Below, one piece after another: positions 24,197 to 34,868 of a stretch of 64,000 bases of DNA. How positions within the stretch are numbered: the first letter of the stretch is position 1; each line of letters starts with the position of its first letter. Source of the stretch: Pyropia yezoensis. Lineage: Eukaryota; Rhodophyta; Bangiophyceae; Bangiales; Bangiaceae. The translations under genes were made by a program, and so were the position numbers. The stretch lies in NCBI GenBank assembly GCA_009829735.1, contig CM020620.1:17752354-17816353 (forward strand), read 5' to 3'. A model generated the notes under the pieces. The model was not told the origin of the DNA and searched no databases. It worked only from the letters and a program-made list of their open reading frames with translations.

Positions 24197-26421
24197 TCAC
24201 TCGAATGACGGGCAAGCAGGACGGCAGATATAGCACCGACAATGGCCCCGCGCAACCGGGGTCTCATCGTCTCCACCAAACAAGAAGCAAAGGCGAGTAT
24301 ACAAACAAGAAGTCGCACCCAAAAAGTCTGCTACTCTCTCCAAAGATTGAGCGGCAAGCTGCTGCCGACGAGCTTTCTTTGCCCAAGCCTGGGCCAGCTG
24401 CGCAGCTGTAGGCGGCTCGGCACGGAGACGGGCTACGGTGAAAAGACGGCCGCGCCACTCAACAGGGCGCATCAAAATGCCGCTGGCAGCTAGTTCTTCC
24501 ACGGCTCGCACAGTTGCGCGGGTAGCACCGACACCCAGCTGATCAAAATGGTCGGAGCCGGCGACGTCAGCGATGGCAAAGCGAGCGAATGTGCTCCCTG
24601 GGTTGAACGAAGAGCGCAGCACCGCGTAAAAAAAGTAAGCGGCGACCGCCGACAGTGCGTGCGGCGGGCAATGCCAGAATGGACCACGCCGCACGCTGCA
24701 GTATGCGTGCTCACTCTGCTCGACAGCGACAAAGGAAGCCAAAACCAGAACGTCGAGGACCGCCTCCACACGCTGCAGTTGGAGACCGCGGCCTACAAAA
24801 GCATTGCCATCAATCATGGCGCCTGCCCTGGTGCCCAGTGCCTGCACCACAACGCTGGATCCCGCTTGCACGTCCGCAAGGGAGGCTGCCGCTCGCTCTG
24901 CGGCGCGCTGCAAGGGGCCCAAATCGGCGGGGTTCAAAAACAATAAACACACAACCACGGCTCCATTGCGGCCACTGCGACCAACCTGCTGGGCATACAC
25001 CTCCAAAGAATCCGGCGCGGTCTGGGAACCGTCAGATTGAGAAAAAAAGAAAAGGAATATGCCAATGAACAACGGCAGGATCTAGCAGCAAGAGATGAGA
25101 AAGATGGGCCTAACCGTACCATATGCACGACCACGCGGACCGCAGGGGAATTGATACCAAGACCAAACGCCACAGTGGCGACCACTATGACACCTCGTCG
25201 AGAGGAAAACGCAGCCTCCACCGTCTGACGGTCAGCGCGACCGGCGTGGTAGGAAAAGATCAACACGTCAGTGCTTGGGGGACCGTGCATGCCAGTGTAG
25301 AGACAGTGTAGACGCCTGGCGAGGTCGTCCGCCTGACGACGAGTGTGAACGTAAATGATAGCGTTGCCTTGATGACGAGTAGCATCCATCGCCAAAGAAA
25401 TCGCCCGTCGTTGCCGGTAGTCCACCTCCGCGTCACATTCTTGGCTCGTAGCCCTGCCGCCGCGCTCAAAAAAAAAGGGGGGGCGGTGCTCCACGTGCAG
25501 CGCCAGGTTCGCGCGGAAAAAAGGGTGCCTCGCGACATCTGACCCGCCCATGCCCAGCGCTGACTGCAGCAGCGGCTCTGAGGAGCACCGCAAAGTGGCC
25601 GTCAGGGCGAGACGCCGCAGGCACTGCAGTCGACCTGGTGCTCGCGCCATCGCCGGACGCCACGTAGGCCACGTCAGCCAGGTGTGTGCCTCGTCAAACA
25701 CCACCATACCCTCACCGCAGCGCTCCAAAGCAGGAGCGACTGCGTCGCAGTGGACAATCTGCTCTGGAGACACGATCATCACGGCGTGTGACCTTCTCCG
25801 CACGCCGTCCAGGGCAGCCATGCGGGCGCGCGGGTGGGTATCGGACGTGATAGCAGCTGCCGCAACCCCACAAGACAGGAGATACTCTTCATGCTGCCTG
25901 CACAGAGCAATCAGAGGGCAGACAACAACCGTTACACACCCGGACTGGCACCAGAGCAATGCCGCACTGATGCCAAGCACAAGAGTCTATTCTACCAAAA
26001 CTCCAAGACGAATAGCGTCAGTTTCCATACCTGTCACAATTCTGCTCGGACACGAGGAAAAAGGCATGTGAACAACCGAAAGCAAGCAAACCAGACAGGA
26101 ACATAGTCAACGTACCTTCCCAGAGCCTGTCGCCATGGTACACACGAGGCTAGACGACGGCCGCTCTTGGGAGACCATTCGTAAGACTGCCTCCAGCTGT
26201 CCAGGTCTGAACGATTGCAAGCCGAAGTTCGACTGCAGCACATGTAGCGCCATGCGTTCCATGCTGCTAGGCACCCGTGGGAACTTCCGCTGGTCAATGG
26301 GGAGGATGCGTAGAGGTTCACCGCAGCACAGTAGCGGCAGCAACACGCCGAGCGACTTGCGCAACGTCCAGTTGACAGAAGAACTCGACCACATTCCGAG
26401 GCGGAATTGTTGCCCTAGCAT
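24197..26421 (-). CDS. RecQ-family DEAH-box DNA helicase, three exons
   Basis: ATP-driven 3'-5' DNA unwinding in the nucleus is the family role. I infer exon 1 at 26116-26421, exon 2 at 25120-25986 and exon 3 at 24197-25021, giving about 665 residues. Introns are 129 bp (donor gtacgt, acceptor tag) and 98 bp (donor gtacgg, acceptor cag), both phase 0. Motifs in order: motif 0 FGLQSFRPGQ, motif I ATGSGK|T split by intron 1, Ia CPLIALCRQH, II FDEAH, III LTAT, IV IIYVHTRRQADDLA, V ATVAFGLGINSP, VI QQVGRSGRNG. A winged-helix-like stretch follows, then a Cys cluster (SCLYTRLCFLFGG...HCRCYIC) at the very C-terminus, unlike standard RecQ, where the zinc site directly follows the core. No break is seen. 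The ATG at 26421 is the furthest in-frame start; further upstream exons are possible. Confidence 0.85.
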
Positions 26422-27881
26422 GGGAAATCAGTTCCCTTGAGTTTTAGTGGTGAAAAACCTCACAGCCTCCTTGTCATGTGTACACCTCGGTGGGGTCTAC
26501 TTTGACGACGGATGGCACATCAGCACTTCGCTGTCGTCGTTGTGAAAGCTCATTGGTAGACCAGGAGGCTCTTAATTGTCAGAGCGACCAGTCCGCTACA
26601 ACTTCTCGATGACAGGTTCGCCTCGCCGCAGGGTGCCCCGCCGACTGCGCGTCACCCCCCTGGCCCCGCACCCCCCTCGCGCGGCTTGTGGAAGAGCGGG
26701 GCCTGGAGAGTCGCCAGGACGGGGGTTGATTATGAAGGATGACCCCCACGCTGATTCGAGTGTGCGGAGAATCCGGGCCCTCGTCGTACACGCGCAGCCA
26801 CCGACCATTCCCCAAGTGCGCCCTTACCCGCCACCCCACCCCATAAACCACGCCCGACCAGCTCACGTACGTGGCGCCAGGACAAGTGCTGGCGGGGTCC
26901 TCTACCTGGTTGGTCCGGCGACCACGGCGCCAACACCAACACCGCCGAAGTGGCGAGGCGGGGAGCTTGCGCATGCCCTCTACCCCCCTTGAACAGACCC
27001 CTCCGCCCGACCAGTTCACGTAGGTGGCGCCAGGACAAGCACTGGCGGGGTCCTCTGCCTGGTTAGTCCGGCGACCACGGCGCCAACACCAACACCGCCG
27101 AAGTGGTAAGGCAGGAAGCTTGCGTATGCCCGCTACCCCCCCGAACAGACCCCTCCGCCAGTCATCCGATACACCGGCGGCACGCACGAACGCAGGGATG
27201 GGTTGCGCTGGCGTGCCTCCCGGGATTGGTCGCCCTACCATGCCGGACGCCGGTGGGTGGCGGTTGGCGGCAGTGACAGTGGCGGCGGGAGGCGTCAGAT
27301 TTCTTTGCTGTCCCCAGCCGGCGCGCCCCGGCGGGTGTGGACGTCCGCACGCGTAAGCGCGGCTAAAGAGGGAGGAGACGAATGGCTGGTGAGACTGGGG
27401 CACCCCTCATCCCCGCATTCACGGAGATGTGCTATTTGATTGAATGTTCTCGAAGTTTGACCACCGTTTCACTCATTTGTTGTATTCCAGCTACTGCATG
27501 TCGAGACGTTTCAGTTTTAATGCAGTCAACCACCGCCGCCTCCCTACTCGCCCAGGCACGACGATGCGTAGAGGGCAGCTCCACAGGCAGCGCATGATTC
27601 AGGGGCCACGGACCGCGAGTGAAGCAAATCCCGAGGTCCGGTCGTGAACTGTGGTGTGCCTTCCGTCCGGTATGGCAGGGACTCAGGCGGGGTCTCTCAC
27701 CTGTGCACCAAACAGACCCGACGGCTGCCCATTCTGAATCCGTCATTGTGGCCACGCATTCTCTCCCACCGGCCCTCGTCGCCCATATTCTTTCATTATC
27801 CCCAGCGCGCCAACCCGACCCTGTCCTGCTCTTGACCTGTTCGCCCGCCATCCTACGCCCTCACAGCTGCTTGAGGCAGTC
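26422..27881. other. Intergenic region
   Basis: No gene is recognised between the helicase and the next candidate gene. It contains a two-copy tandem repeat (26854-27159). Open frames on the minus strand follow the repeat and look non-coding. Confidence 0.5.
26854..27159. repeat. Tandem repeat, two copies of about 153 bp
   Basis: Copy 1 starts at 26854 and copy 2 at 27008. Both run from cgaccag through gacaag and tccggcgaccacggcgccaa to ctccgcc, with scattered differences. The unit is not related to the retrotransposons in the window. Confidence 0.85.
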
Positions 27882-29133
27882 ATGGACTCCAATGTTCCGC
27901 CTCCGCGGGCATTTCGAACCCCCTCTGTCCCATCCGCTGCCCGTCCAGGCGCCCAACCTACGGCACGCACGGGCTCCGTTGTGGCGTCGCTGGACAATGG
28001 AGCCGACGTAACCATTGACGATTCCAGCTGCACGGGTGGGAACGGCCTGTACGGCCGCCCTGCGCTCGGTGTGCCAGACAGCATTGTTCGCGAGCTGCAG
28101 CGCCGGCTGGGAGTCATGTACACCGAGCGCCTGGAGGCCGTACAAGCCGCTAAGCTGCATCGAAGTGCAATCCGACAACGCCATGCCATCATGGATGAAA
28201 ACCCAGGGTCTGTCGGGGAACGAAGCGTGGCCGTTCTGCAGCGCCTCCGCGACGGTGTCTCATGTGACCTGTCATTCCAGACTTTGCGCCTTAAACGGCT
28301 TGGGCCCGTGCCCCCGAGCACTGGTGCAGACGACGTCGCCTGCCCGTACGAGCGCGAGCGAAGCAGACTTCTGTCGGCTCGAGAAGGCGGCGGCCCCCGC
28401 ACACTCGACTCCCAAGGTCGCGGCACAGAGGGCCAGCCTGACTCCGGCGCTCCCCGTGTTTTCGCTCAAGATGAAGGCAGCCGACATCGGCTTGCCTCTC
28501 TCCCCCGCGAGTCCCCTGCGCTTTTGGACACTGCTCATTCTTCCCAGCCGGCGGAGGCCCCTTCCTTGGACACCTCTGCAAGTGCCGAGGCGGGGAGAAC
28601 AACAAATCCACCGATTTTTCATGCCCATTGACGCGGACCTGCGGCTGGTTGCAGCCGGCGTAGCGTCTTCTACGCCCGGAGCTGCTTGTGGCACGCATCC
28701 TAGGCTGGAAGTGGCATCGAGCACTGCCGCACCTCCAGTGGCGCCCCTCTCAAGCGCTGTGCGCCCGCCGCCATCCGGCCCCGACGCGGCAGAGCAACAC
28801 GGTGTGTCAACTCTGGTGTTGCCCCTCATCAAGTCTTGTCGGGAGCTAGACAGTCTCTGGCGGGACGGTCGCAAGGATGCGGCTGGTGTCGTTCTCTTGC
28901 CTCCCTTGTCCCTGTTGTGCAACCCGCATGAGCGGCAGAAGCTGTATCCAGGCAGGCTCGCTCCCTCGTCAAAAACCAAGGTCTCAAGATACAAAAGAGT
29001 GGCAGAGGAGATCAGCGCGGTGGGTGGGATTGATATTTTTGAGGCGAAGTGGGGTGAGAGTATAGTGGGCCGTGTCTACACCCAGCTTGCGAAGGGCTCT
29101 TTAAAAGGGGGCAAGCGTGCGAAAGGAATGTAA
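27882..29133 (+). CDS. Candidate gene with possible GCR1_C-like C-terminus
   Basis: Two plus-strand frames follow each other: one from the ATG at 27882 to 28631, the other carrying the C-terminal part and ending at 29133. The first has a helical, non-repetitive segment (SIVRELQRRLGVMYTERLEA). The second ends in a region (KSCRELDSLWRDGRKDAAGV, then SRYKRVAEEISAVGGIDIFE) whose W-R...R-Y-x-R pattern resembles the GCR1_C DNA-binding domain of fungal activators and Crypton-type proteins; this is a weak similarity by eye. The two frames differ by one base, so either an intron of length 3n+1 lies between about 28300 and 28800 or the gene is frameshifted. I could not choose a splice pair. The upstream part is S/P-rich. 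Confidence 0.4.
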
Positions 29134-32100
29134 AGACCACTTGTGTGCGTCTGCAATGCGGTGCTCACTGAGGTGCGCACGAGTGGGTGGAATGACCATG
29201 TCCCCAGCTGTGCTGTCCCGGAAAAAACTGGCCTCATACGCACGACACATGGTCGAGAAAGCTCGGTGCAGGACTCTGCGTACCAGTGCTTCATCTGAGT
29301 AGTATATACAAAGATACGCCGCCGATACAGTACCAGAAACGACGGGCACATACCGTTGAGCAACCACGAGCGGCCTCAGCCTAGCGAACGTCCACGTCGC
29401 TGCGCACCGCCCGCTCCCCACTGTACCGGCTCGCAATAATTGTCCATAACCCACCCCGGCATTGATACGTACCTACGCAGACATACCGGATGCAGAGACA
29501 AACACCGACCAAAAAAAGCGCCCAGCGCGTCCATATCCATGTTGGCAACGTCACGTTTAAAGGGGGGTGAACAAGGGTCGGGGAGGAGGGGGCGAGAGAA
29601 GAGAATCTATGAGAGCGATGCGAAAAGCAAGCACAGGAACGATACAGCGGCGCGTTAGCATTGAGATTCCCCAGAAGAGTGGGAGTGCTTCCACGACAGT
29701 GCACAAGCTCGTGGAAACCACCGCCCACGTGCCCGCACCAGGAGCGACAACGCACCATGTCAGGAAGCGCAGCGGTATCTGCACGCAGCGGCGGCGGAAG
29801 CTTGCAGTGGGGGTGAGGGAAGGGGCGCAGCCAAAGGCGAGCCTCGATCGGGGGCGGGGGAAGGGGGCCAGCTGGAGGCGAAAAAGAGAGCATGGCAATC
29901 GACGGCGGCGTCCGAAAGGGACGGGGCGGGCAGCGGCAGCACGTGGTAGATGGGCACCAGGCGACAATATCAGCGCGGGGATGGCAGCCGGTGGCGCTCG
30001 CGGTGGTGGGGGGCGCAGATGGCGGCGGCAGTGCTTGAAGGGCGGCTGACGGCGGCAGCCCGCAGCGACAGAGAAGTGTGACGCCCGCGGCGGCGGAAAT
30101 GGGCGACAGCCGGTACGTGCGTCACGGAGATCGGGGGGGAAGCAGGTTTTGCTGCAACGGAGGGAGGGCAGCCGGCGTCGGCGGCGATGCGAGCAGCCGG
30201 CGACGGCGGCGGTGGAGGGGGGTCAGCTGGAGGCAGCGGCAGCCCGCAGCGGCGAGGAGGGGAGCTGCCTGAGCACTTGCGCAATCATGCCATGATGGCC
30301 CCAGCCCACTCGCAGCTAGCGCCGGCAACAAGAGAAGTATGGAGTGGAGCAGTTGACGTGAACGCGAAATATGGGAATACAAAAACGGGTGACGTGAATC
30401 TAGATGTGTAACTTCGCATGCTCCAAAGTCCCCGCGTTGTCGATCAGTTCTTGGCTCTTGCTGGCCCCGAGTTGCAGGCCGCCACTATCCAGATCCGCAC
30501 AACCACCCGCTCATATGGCAAGCTGAGACATGCACAGATATCCCTACGCACGGCGCTCCCCCACGCCCAGTGTCAAAGCCATTGTCGCTGCACCACCCGC
30601 CAATGCCGCGCTCGCGGGAACGGACTCTGAGCCTCTCACCGGCTTTTTAGCGCGAGGACGCCTTCGGCCGGCGTCAACTTCGGATTTGCGACTGTCGCAC
30701 TCTTCCCTCCCTCAGTCTTCCATGTCCATCGCTTCTCTAATTATTCTGCGCCTTATCTCCATGTGAAGAGCATAAATGAACATCGCAAAGAAAAAAGAAC
30801 CGTACTCACCATCAGCGACCCACACAAACAACGACCCGCGCCCGCCACTCACTACCGCCCCCTAATCCCAGCAGCCGCTCCTCCCCGCCAGCGGCTCTCC
30901 CCACATGCGGACAGCTGCCCTATGCCGCTAGCGCCGGCACACCGCCCCAAGCAGTCGCCCCCTCTCATCAACAGCCCGCTAACCCACCAGCCGACGCCAC
31001 CCCACACCAGTCCCAGTCCTCCCCCAACGCAGCCCACTCCAACCGGCGAGCAGCGGCCCCGAAGCACCAGCTCTCGCGGCATGCCCCATGCAGACGTCCC
31101 TCCCGCCCTCGCCCATTCCAGCGGGTGCCCCCCCCCCCTCCAGCACACGTGACCCACCGCAGTAGGCGCCCCTCAACTCCAGCACCCTAGCGCCGCACTC
31201 AAGAGCTACCGCACCCCGCCACGGCGGACCCCCCCACGTTCAGGCTCGCTCCCACCGGTAGGCAGCCGCCTCCCGCCTCGAGGGCCAGCGAACCACCTCA
31301 GAGAGCGCCCCCCAGAAACCATCAGCCGCTGCAGCACTTACCGGGCGGCGCCACCAGCCAAATTCACTCAGAACCCCGCGGCAACAGCCGCTCCCGCCGG
31401 TCAGCACCCGGCCCAAGCCGCCAGCGCCCGCGGACCCGTCAGCTGCCTCTCCCCTCCCTCTGGTGGCCGCCCCCTCAATCCAGCACCAGCCCGCAGCCCA
31501 CCAGCAGCCGCGCCGCCCCCACCAGACCCCAGTCGCGAGAGTCGCCAGGCTAGCAAGTGTGGTTGGCACTCCTCCCCTCCGCCGTCAGCCGCCACCGCCG
31601 CGGGCCGCCACCCCATCATGGGGGGCGGCGGCTGCAGCCCGTGGGGGATGCCCGCTGTTGCCAGAGGGGCGGCTGCTGGCCGCGGGGGGGTGGCTGCTGC
31701 AGCCGGGATGGCTCCTGCTGTAGCCGAGGGGCCGGCTGCTACCGGTGGGGGAGCGGGCGCTTCCGGTGTGGGGGCGCCGGCTGCAGCGGCTGCCACACGT
31801 GGTGGGGCGGCTGAAAGCGGCGGGGCGGGCGACTGCTGCGGCCGGGGGGCGGCTGCTACCGTGGGGGGGTGGCTGGCACTGGCGGGGGGGCCGTCTGCTA
31901 CCAGTAGCGGCCCCGCCCCCGCAGGTCGCGGCCGCCCCCCACCGGTAGCGGCCGCCCCACCGCCGGTCGCGGCCGCCCCCCACAGGTGGACCTGCCCCTG
32001 GGCAAAAGATTATTTCAAAGTCGAGGCGTTGAGGATCTTTCTAAATATTCTTCACATGCAAAGTGAAACAAGTGAATGAAGAGTCCCAAGGATTCTATTG

Positions 32101-32401
32101 GCTGAAGGCAAGATGCCCTCGTTCGCTGTGAGCCGGTACGTGCTACATGAGGCTAGGAATCGTCGAGAGCGGTCGCTCCTGTCCATCACTACTGAACGAA
32201 CCTGGGCCAGGTCGGATTCTATTGGTTGGAAGAATACTGGAGAGCATGAGAGCTCGTGTGTGCATGGTTTCGGGGCCGCGGCCGCTGCAGCAGCCGCCTC
32301 GACGGGCATCCAGAATTCAGTGCGCGCAAGCGCCGCCGGAGGCTACCGTTGGAGGAGGTCGAGAGCTTGGCGCCCCCCCCGCCTCCCCTGGGCGCTTGCG
32401 C

Positions 32402-32457
32402 CCGCCCCCCCTCCCCCCCCCCCGCCCCCCCTCCCCCCCCCCCGCCCCCCCCCCGCC
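32402..32457. repeat. C-rich microsatellite
   Basis: Runs of 8-12 C interrupted by single G or T, in direct tandem (cccgccccccctccc pattern). Confidence 0.85.
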
Positions 32458-32941
32458 CTGCTACGGTAACGGGGACGGCGATAACGAGGGCAGCGAAGAC
32501 GGCAACCGCGACGGCGGTGGCGACCGCGGCGGCGGTGGCCGCGGCGGCGGCTGCGGCGGCGGCTGTGGCGGCGCTTCAGTCGCTCCCGCCGCCGCAACCA
32601 CCACCACGTCCACCCCCTATCCCCACCCCGCCCGAGCCGCCACCGTGTGGGTGCTCGTCTGTACCAGCGCCGGCACCAGCGCCGAGGCGGTGCCTTCGCG
32701 GCCGGTCGCCGGCGGTGGCGGCGGCCCGGCGGCAGCTGACGTGCAGTGGCGCGCGGCTGCGGCGGCGGGGTTGCTCGAGCGCGCACGCTGGCGCGCCGAC
32801 AGTGGCGGCGGCGGTGGCGGCGGCGACGGCATCCCGGGCGCTGCCGCCGTTGCGCCCGGCGGCCGCCATAGGCTGGCCTTCCACCTTCACGCCGCGTGCG
32901 TAGTGGGTACCACCGCCGCCGCCGCTGCCACGGCCGACGCC

Positions 32942-33045
32942 TCCCCCCCCCCCCCCCCCCCCCCCCCCGCCGGCCCCCAAGCCTCATGTCCCCCCCCCAC
33001 CCCCCCCCCCCCCCCCCCCCCCGGTGCCCCCCCCCCCCCCCTTTC
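32942..33045. repeat. Poly-C tract
   Basis: Several C runs of 10-20 bases broken by short inserts. Such tracts are prone to sequencing and assembly length error, so frames across it are unreliable. Confidence 0.85.
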
Positions 33046-33249
33046 CCCCCGTCAGCGGCGGTGACGACACACGTGCCCTCACTCTCCGTCCACCTATCAC
33101 CCTGGAACAACAGCACCCCCCAGTATCCGACACCTAAGCGCTGCAGCAACAACAGCCCCTCCAATCCCACCACAACCACCGCCCATCCATCCACGCACCA
33201 CCAGACCACCCCCCCCCCCCACCCCCAAAAGATCAAAACGTACTGCTCA

Positions 33250-33530
33250 GCCGCCCAGCATTGTGCGCCCGCCCCTTGATGACCGCCCGGAACAGGCAGT
33301 GGCCGTCGCCGCGCACCGGCGCGGGGACCAGCGCGGCGCCCACATTCGCCACGCTCCCCTGCCGCAGCATCCGCGTCGCGTACAGCGTCGACGGAACCGA
33401 GGGTGGGGACGCCAGCGGGTGGGCCCCCGCCGCCGCCGCCGGGGGGGACGCCGCGGCGGGGGGTGCCCCCCCTACCGCCGCCGTCGCCGCCGCCTCCTTG
33501 GCCGCCCAGTACTCTGCCCAGGTGCCGCTA
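33250..33530 (-). CDS. OTU-like cysteine protease exon (partial)
   Basis: The minus-strand frame contains GTWAEYWAAKEA, an A/P-rich stretch, and then LVPAPVRGDGHCLFRAVIKG (codons at 33280-33340). GDGHCLFRAV matches the catalytic Asp-Gly-x-Cys motif of OTU deubiquitinases, which cleave ubiquitin chains. A possible donor site (agca|gtacgt) lies just downstream near 33230-33250, so the frame may be an exon. I could not find the rest of the domain, including the catalytic His, in the C-rich sequence to the left, and upstream the frame turns into a poly-Gly run. It may be a gene fragment or a domain carried in a repeat. The start and both boundaries are uncertain. Confidence 0.4.
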
Positions 33531-33538
33531 CCGCCGCC

Positions 33539-33570
<32 letters not shown>

Positions 33571-33576
33571 CCCCGA
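33528..33576. repeat. (CCG)n trinucleotide repeat
   Basis: About 16 near-perfect CCG/CCA units, read as poly-Gly on the minus strand directly beside the OTU-like frame. Confidence 0.9.
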
Positions 33577-34326
33577 CCGACGCGGGCGTCCACGCAGTGG
33601 CCGTCGACGCCGCCGCCGTGCCGGTCGATGGTAGGTGGATGGCTGGCGGGGGCCCGCGCGCCGCCGCGGGGGGGGTGTCCCAGCCGGCGCCGGCGCCGTC
33701 GCCGTCGCTGCCGCTGCTACGGCCGCCCTGCGCGGCGACGGCCAGATCACCCAGCGTGCTCACCCGCCGCCGCCCGTGGGTGCCCGCCCCCGACCGTGCC
33801 GACGACGACGCACGGCCGAGGAGCTCAGAGTAGGAGCCTGTTACGTGGGGGGAAATACACCGGGGGGGGGGGGAGGGGGGGGGGGGACAGAGAGCGAGCG
33901 AAGGGAGCGCAGCGGAAGATGAAAGAAAAACAACAAAAAAACAAGAAAAGAGCGTCGGGTCCATACACCGGAGCCACCACAGGCCAGACGACGGGTGGTG
34001 GGGACGAGCCCGGGGGCAAGGCGGCGACGCGTCGGCGACAACGGCGTCAGTGCCGGGGCTCTCCCCCACCTGGCCGTGGCCGACGGCAGCCACCCCCCCG
34101 CGGCGGGGCAGCCGCCCCCTCCCCCCCCCCCCCCCAAAGAAAGCAGCCCCCCCCCCCGGGGGAGGGGGGCCCCCCCCCCCCCCCAAAAAAAACCTACCGG
34201 CTTGCGTGCAGCCACGCTCCGACTCGCCCACCCCCCACCCCCCCTAAAGCCGCCCCCCGCGCGACCCGCCGGCGCACGCCCGTTGGGGGCAAAACGTACC
34301 CGCCTCGATATCATTCAGGCTCTCCC

Positions 34327-34357
<31 letters not shown>

Positions 34358-34868
34358 CGATGCCGCCGCCGCCCCCGCCGTCTGCCGGTCCCCCCCTGCG
34401 GCGCGCCCCCCCCCCCCCCCCCCGACCCGACACAGAGCGACCCCCCCCGCGGGCCGCGACGCGGTCGTCCACCCCCATCCATCACCAACCACCAGCGCGC
34501 GTCCCAGTAGTCATGTCAGTACACGCCACCCCTCCGCGCGGGACGCAGCGCACAGCAGGCCCGCTTGGCGGGCCAACGCCCCTGCCCGCGCCCCACCCAC
34601 CCACCCAGGCCGTCCCCATCCCTATCGCGTTGACGCACCCCCCCCCGCCGAGCACAGCGGCGCCCCCCGCTGTGCGCCCAGCCGCTCCCGTTGCCCTCCC
34701 CTCCCCCCCTCTCCCCCCCCGCACCCTGCCAACCCTCCTCCCCCCCGAGTGACACGCCGCCGCCCAACGTACAGTGCACCCCCCAGATGTCCCCCCCCCC
34801 CGGCCAGTCCCCGCCGCCCCCCGCGCCCACCTCCTCCAGGCGGGACGCCAGCTGCTCCACCGCCGCCG
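33577..34868. other. Low-complexity GC-rich region
   Basis: Includes a poly-G run (33860-33890), C runs with short A runs (34118-34190), a (CCG)n tract (34325-34357) and another C run (34407-34422). No gene is recognised. Open frames on both strands are compositional. Confidence 0.6.
34325..34357. repeat. (CCG)n trinucleotide repeat
   Basis: Eleven or so uninterrupted CCG units. Confidence 0.9.

Larger units (their letters stand above)
29134..33249. other. Low-complexity, gene-poor region
   Basis: 29560-30290 and 31400-31990 are G/C-rich with degenerate GGC/GCC and GCTGC repeats that are open in several frames on both strands. 30780-31230 is proline-codon rich. 32402-32457 and 32942-33045 are near-pure C tracts. 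Nothing recognisable was found. Short AT-richer stretches (30360-30780 and 32000-32140) hold no clear signal. Confidence 0.55.

Noticed and set aside
31400-31990. Ala/Gly-rich frames with repeated GCTGC text on both strands
   Set aside because: Degenerate simple repeats; no conserved motif or start context.
33403-34752. Plus-strand 449-codon Pro-rich frame
   Set aside because: Almost pure Pro/Arg from C runs and CCG repeats, and it overlaps the more specific OTU-like frame on the other strand.
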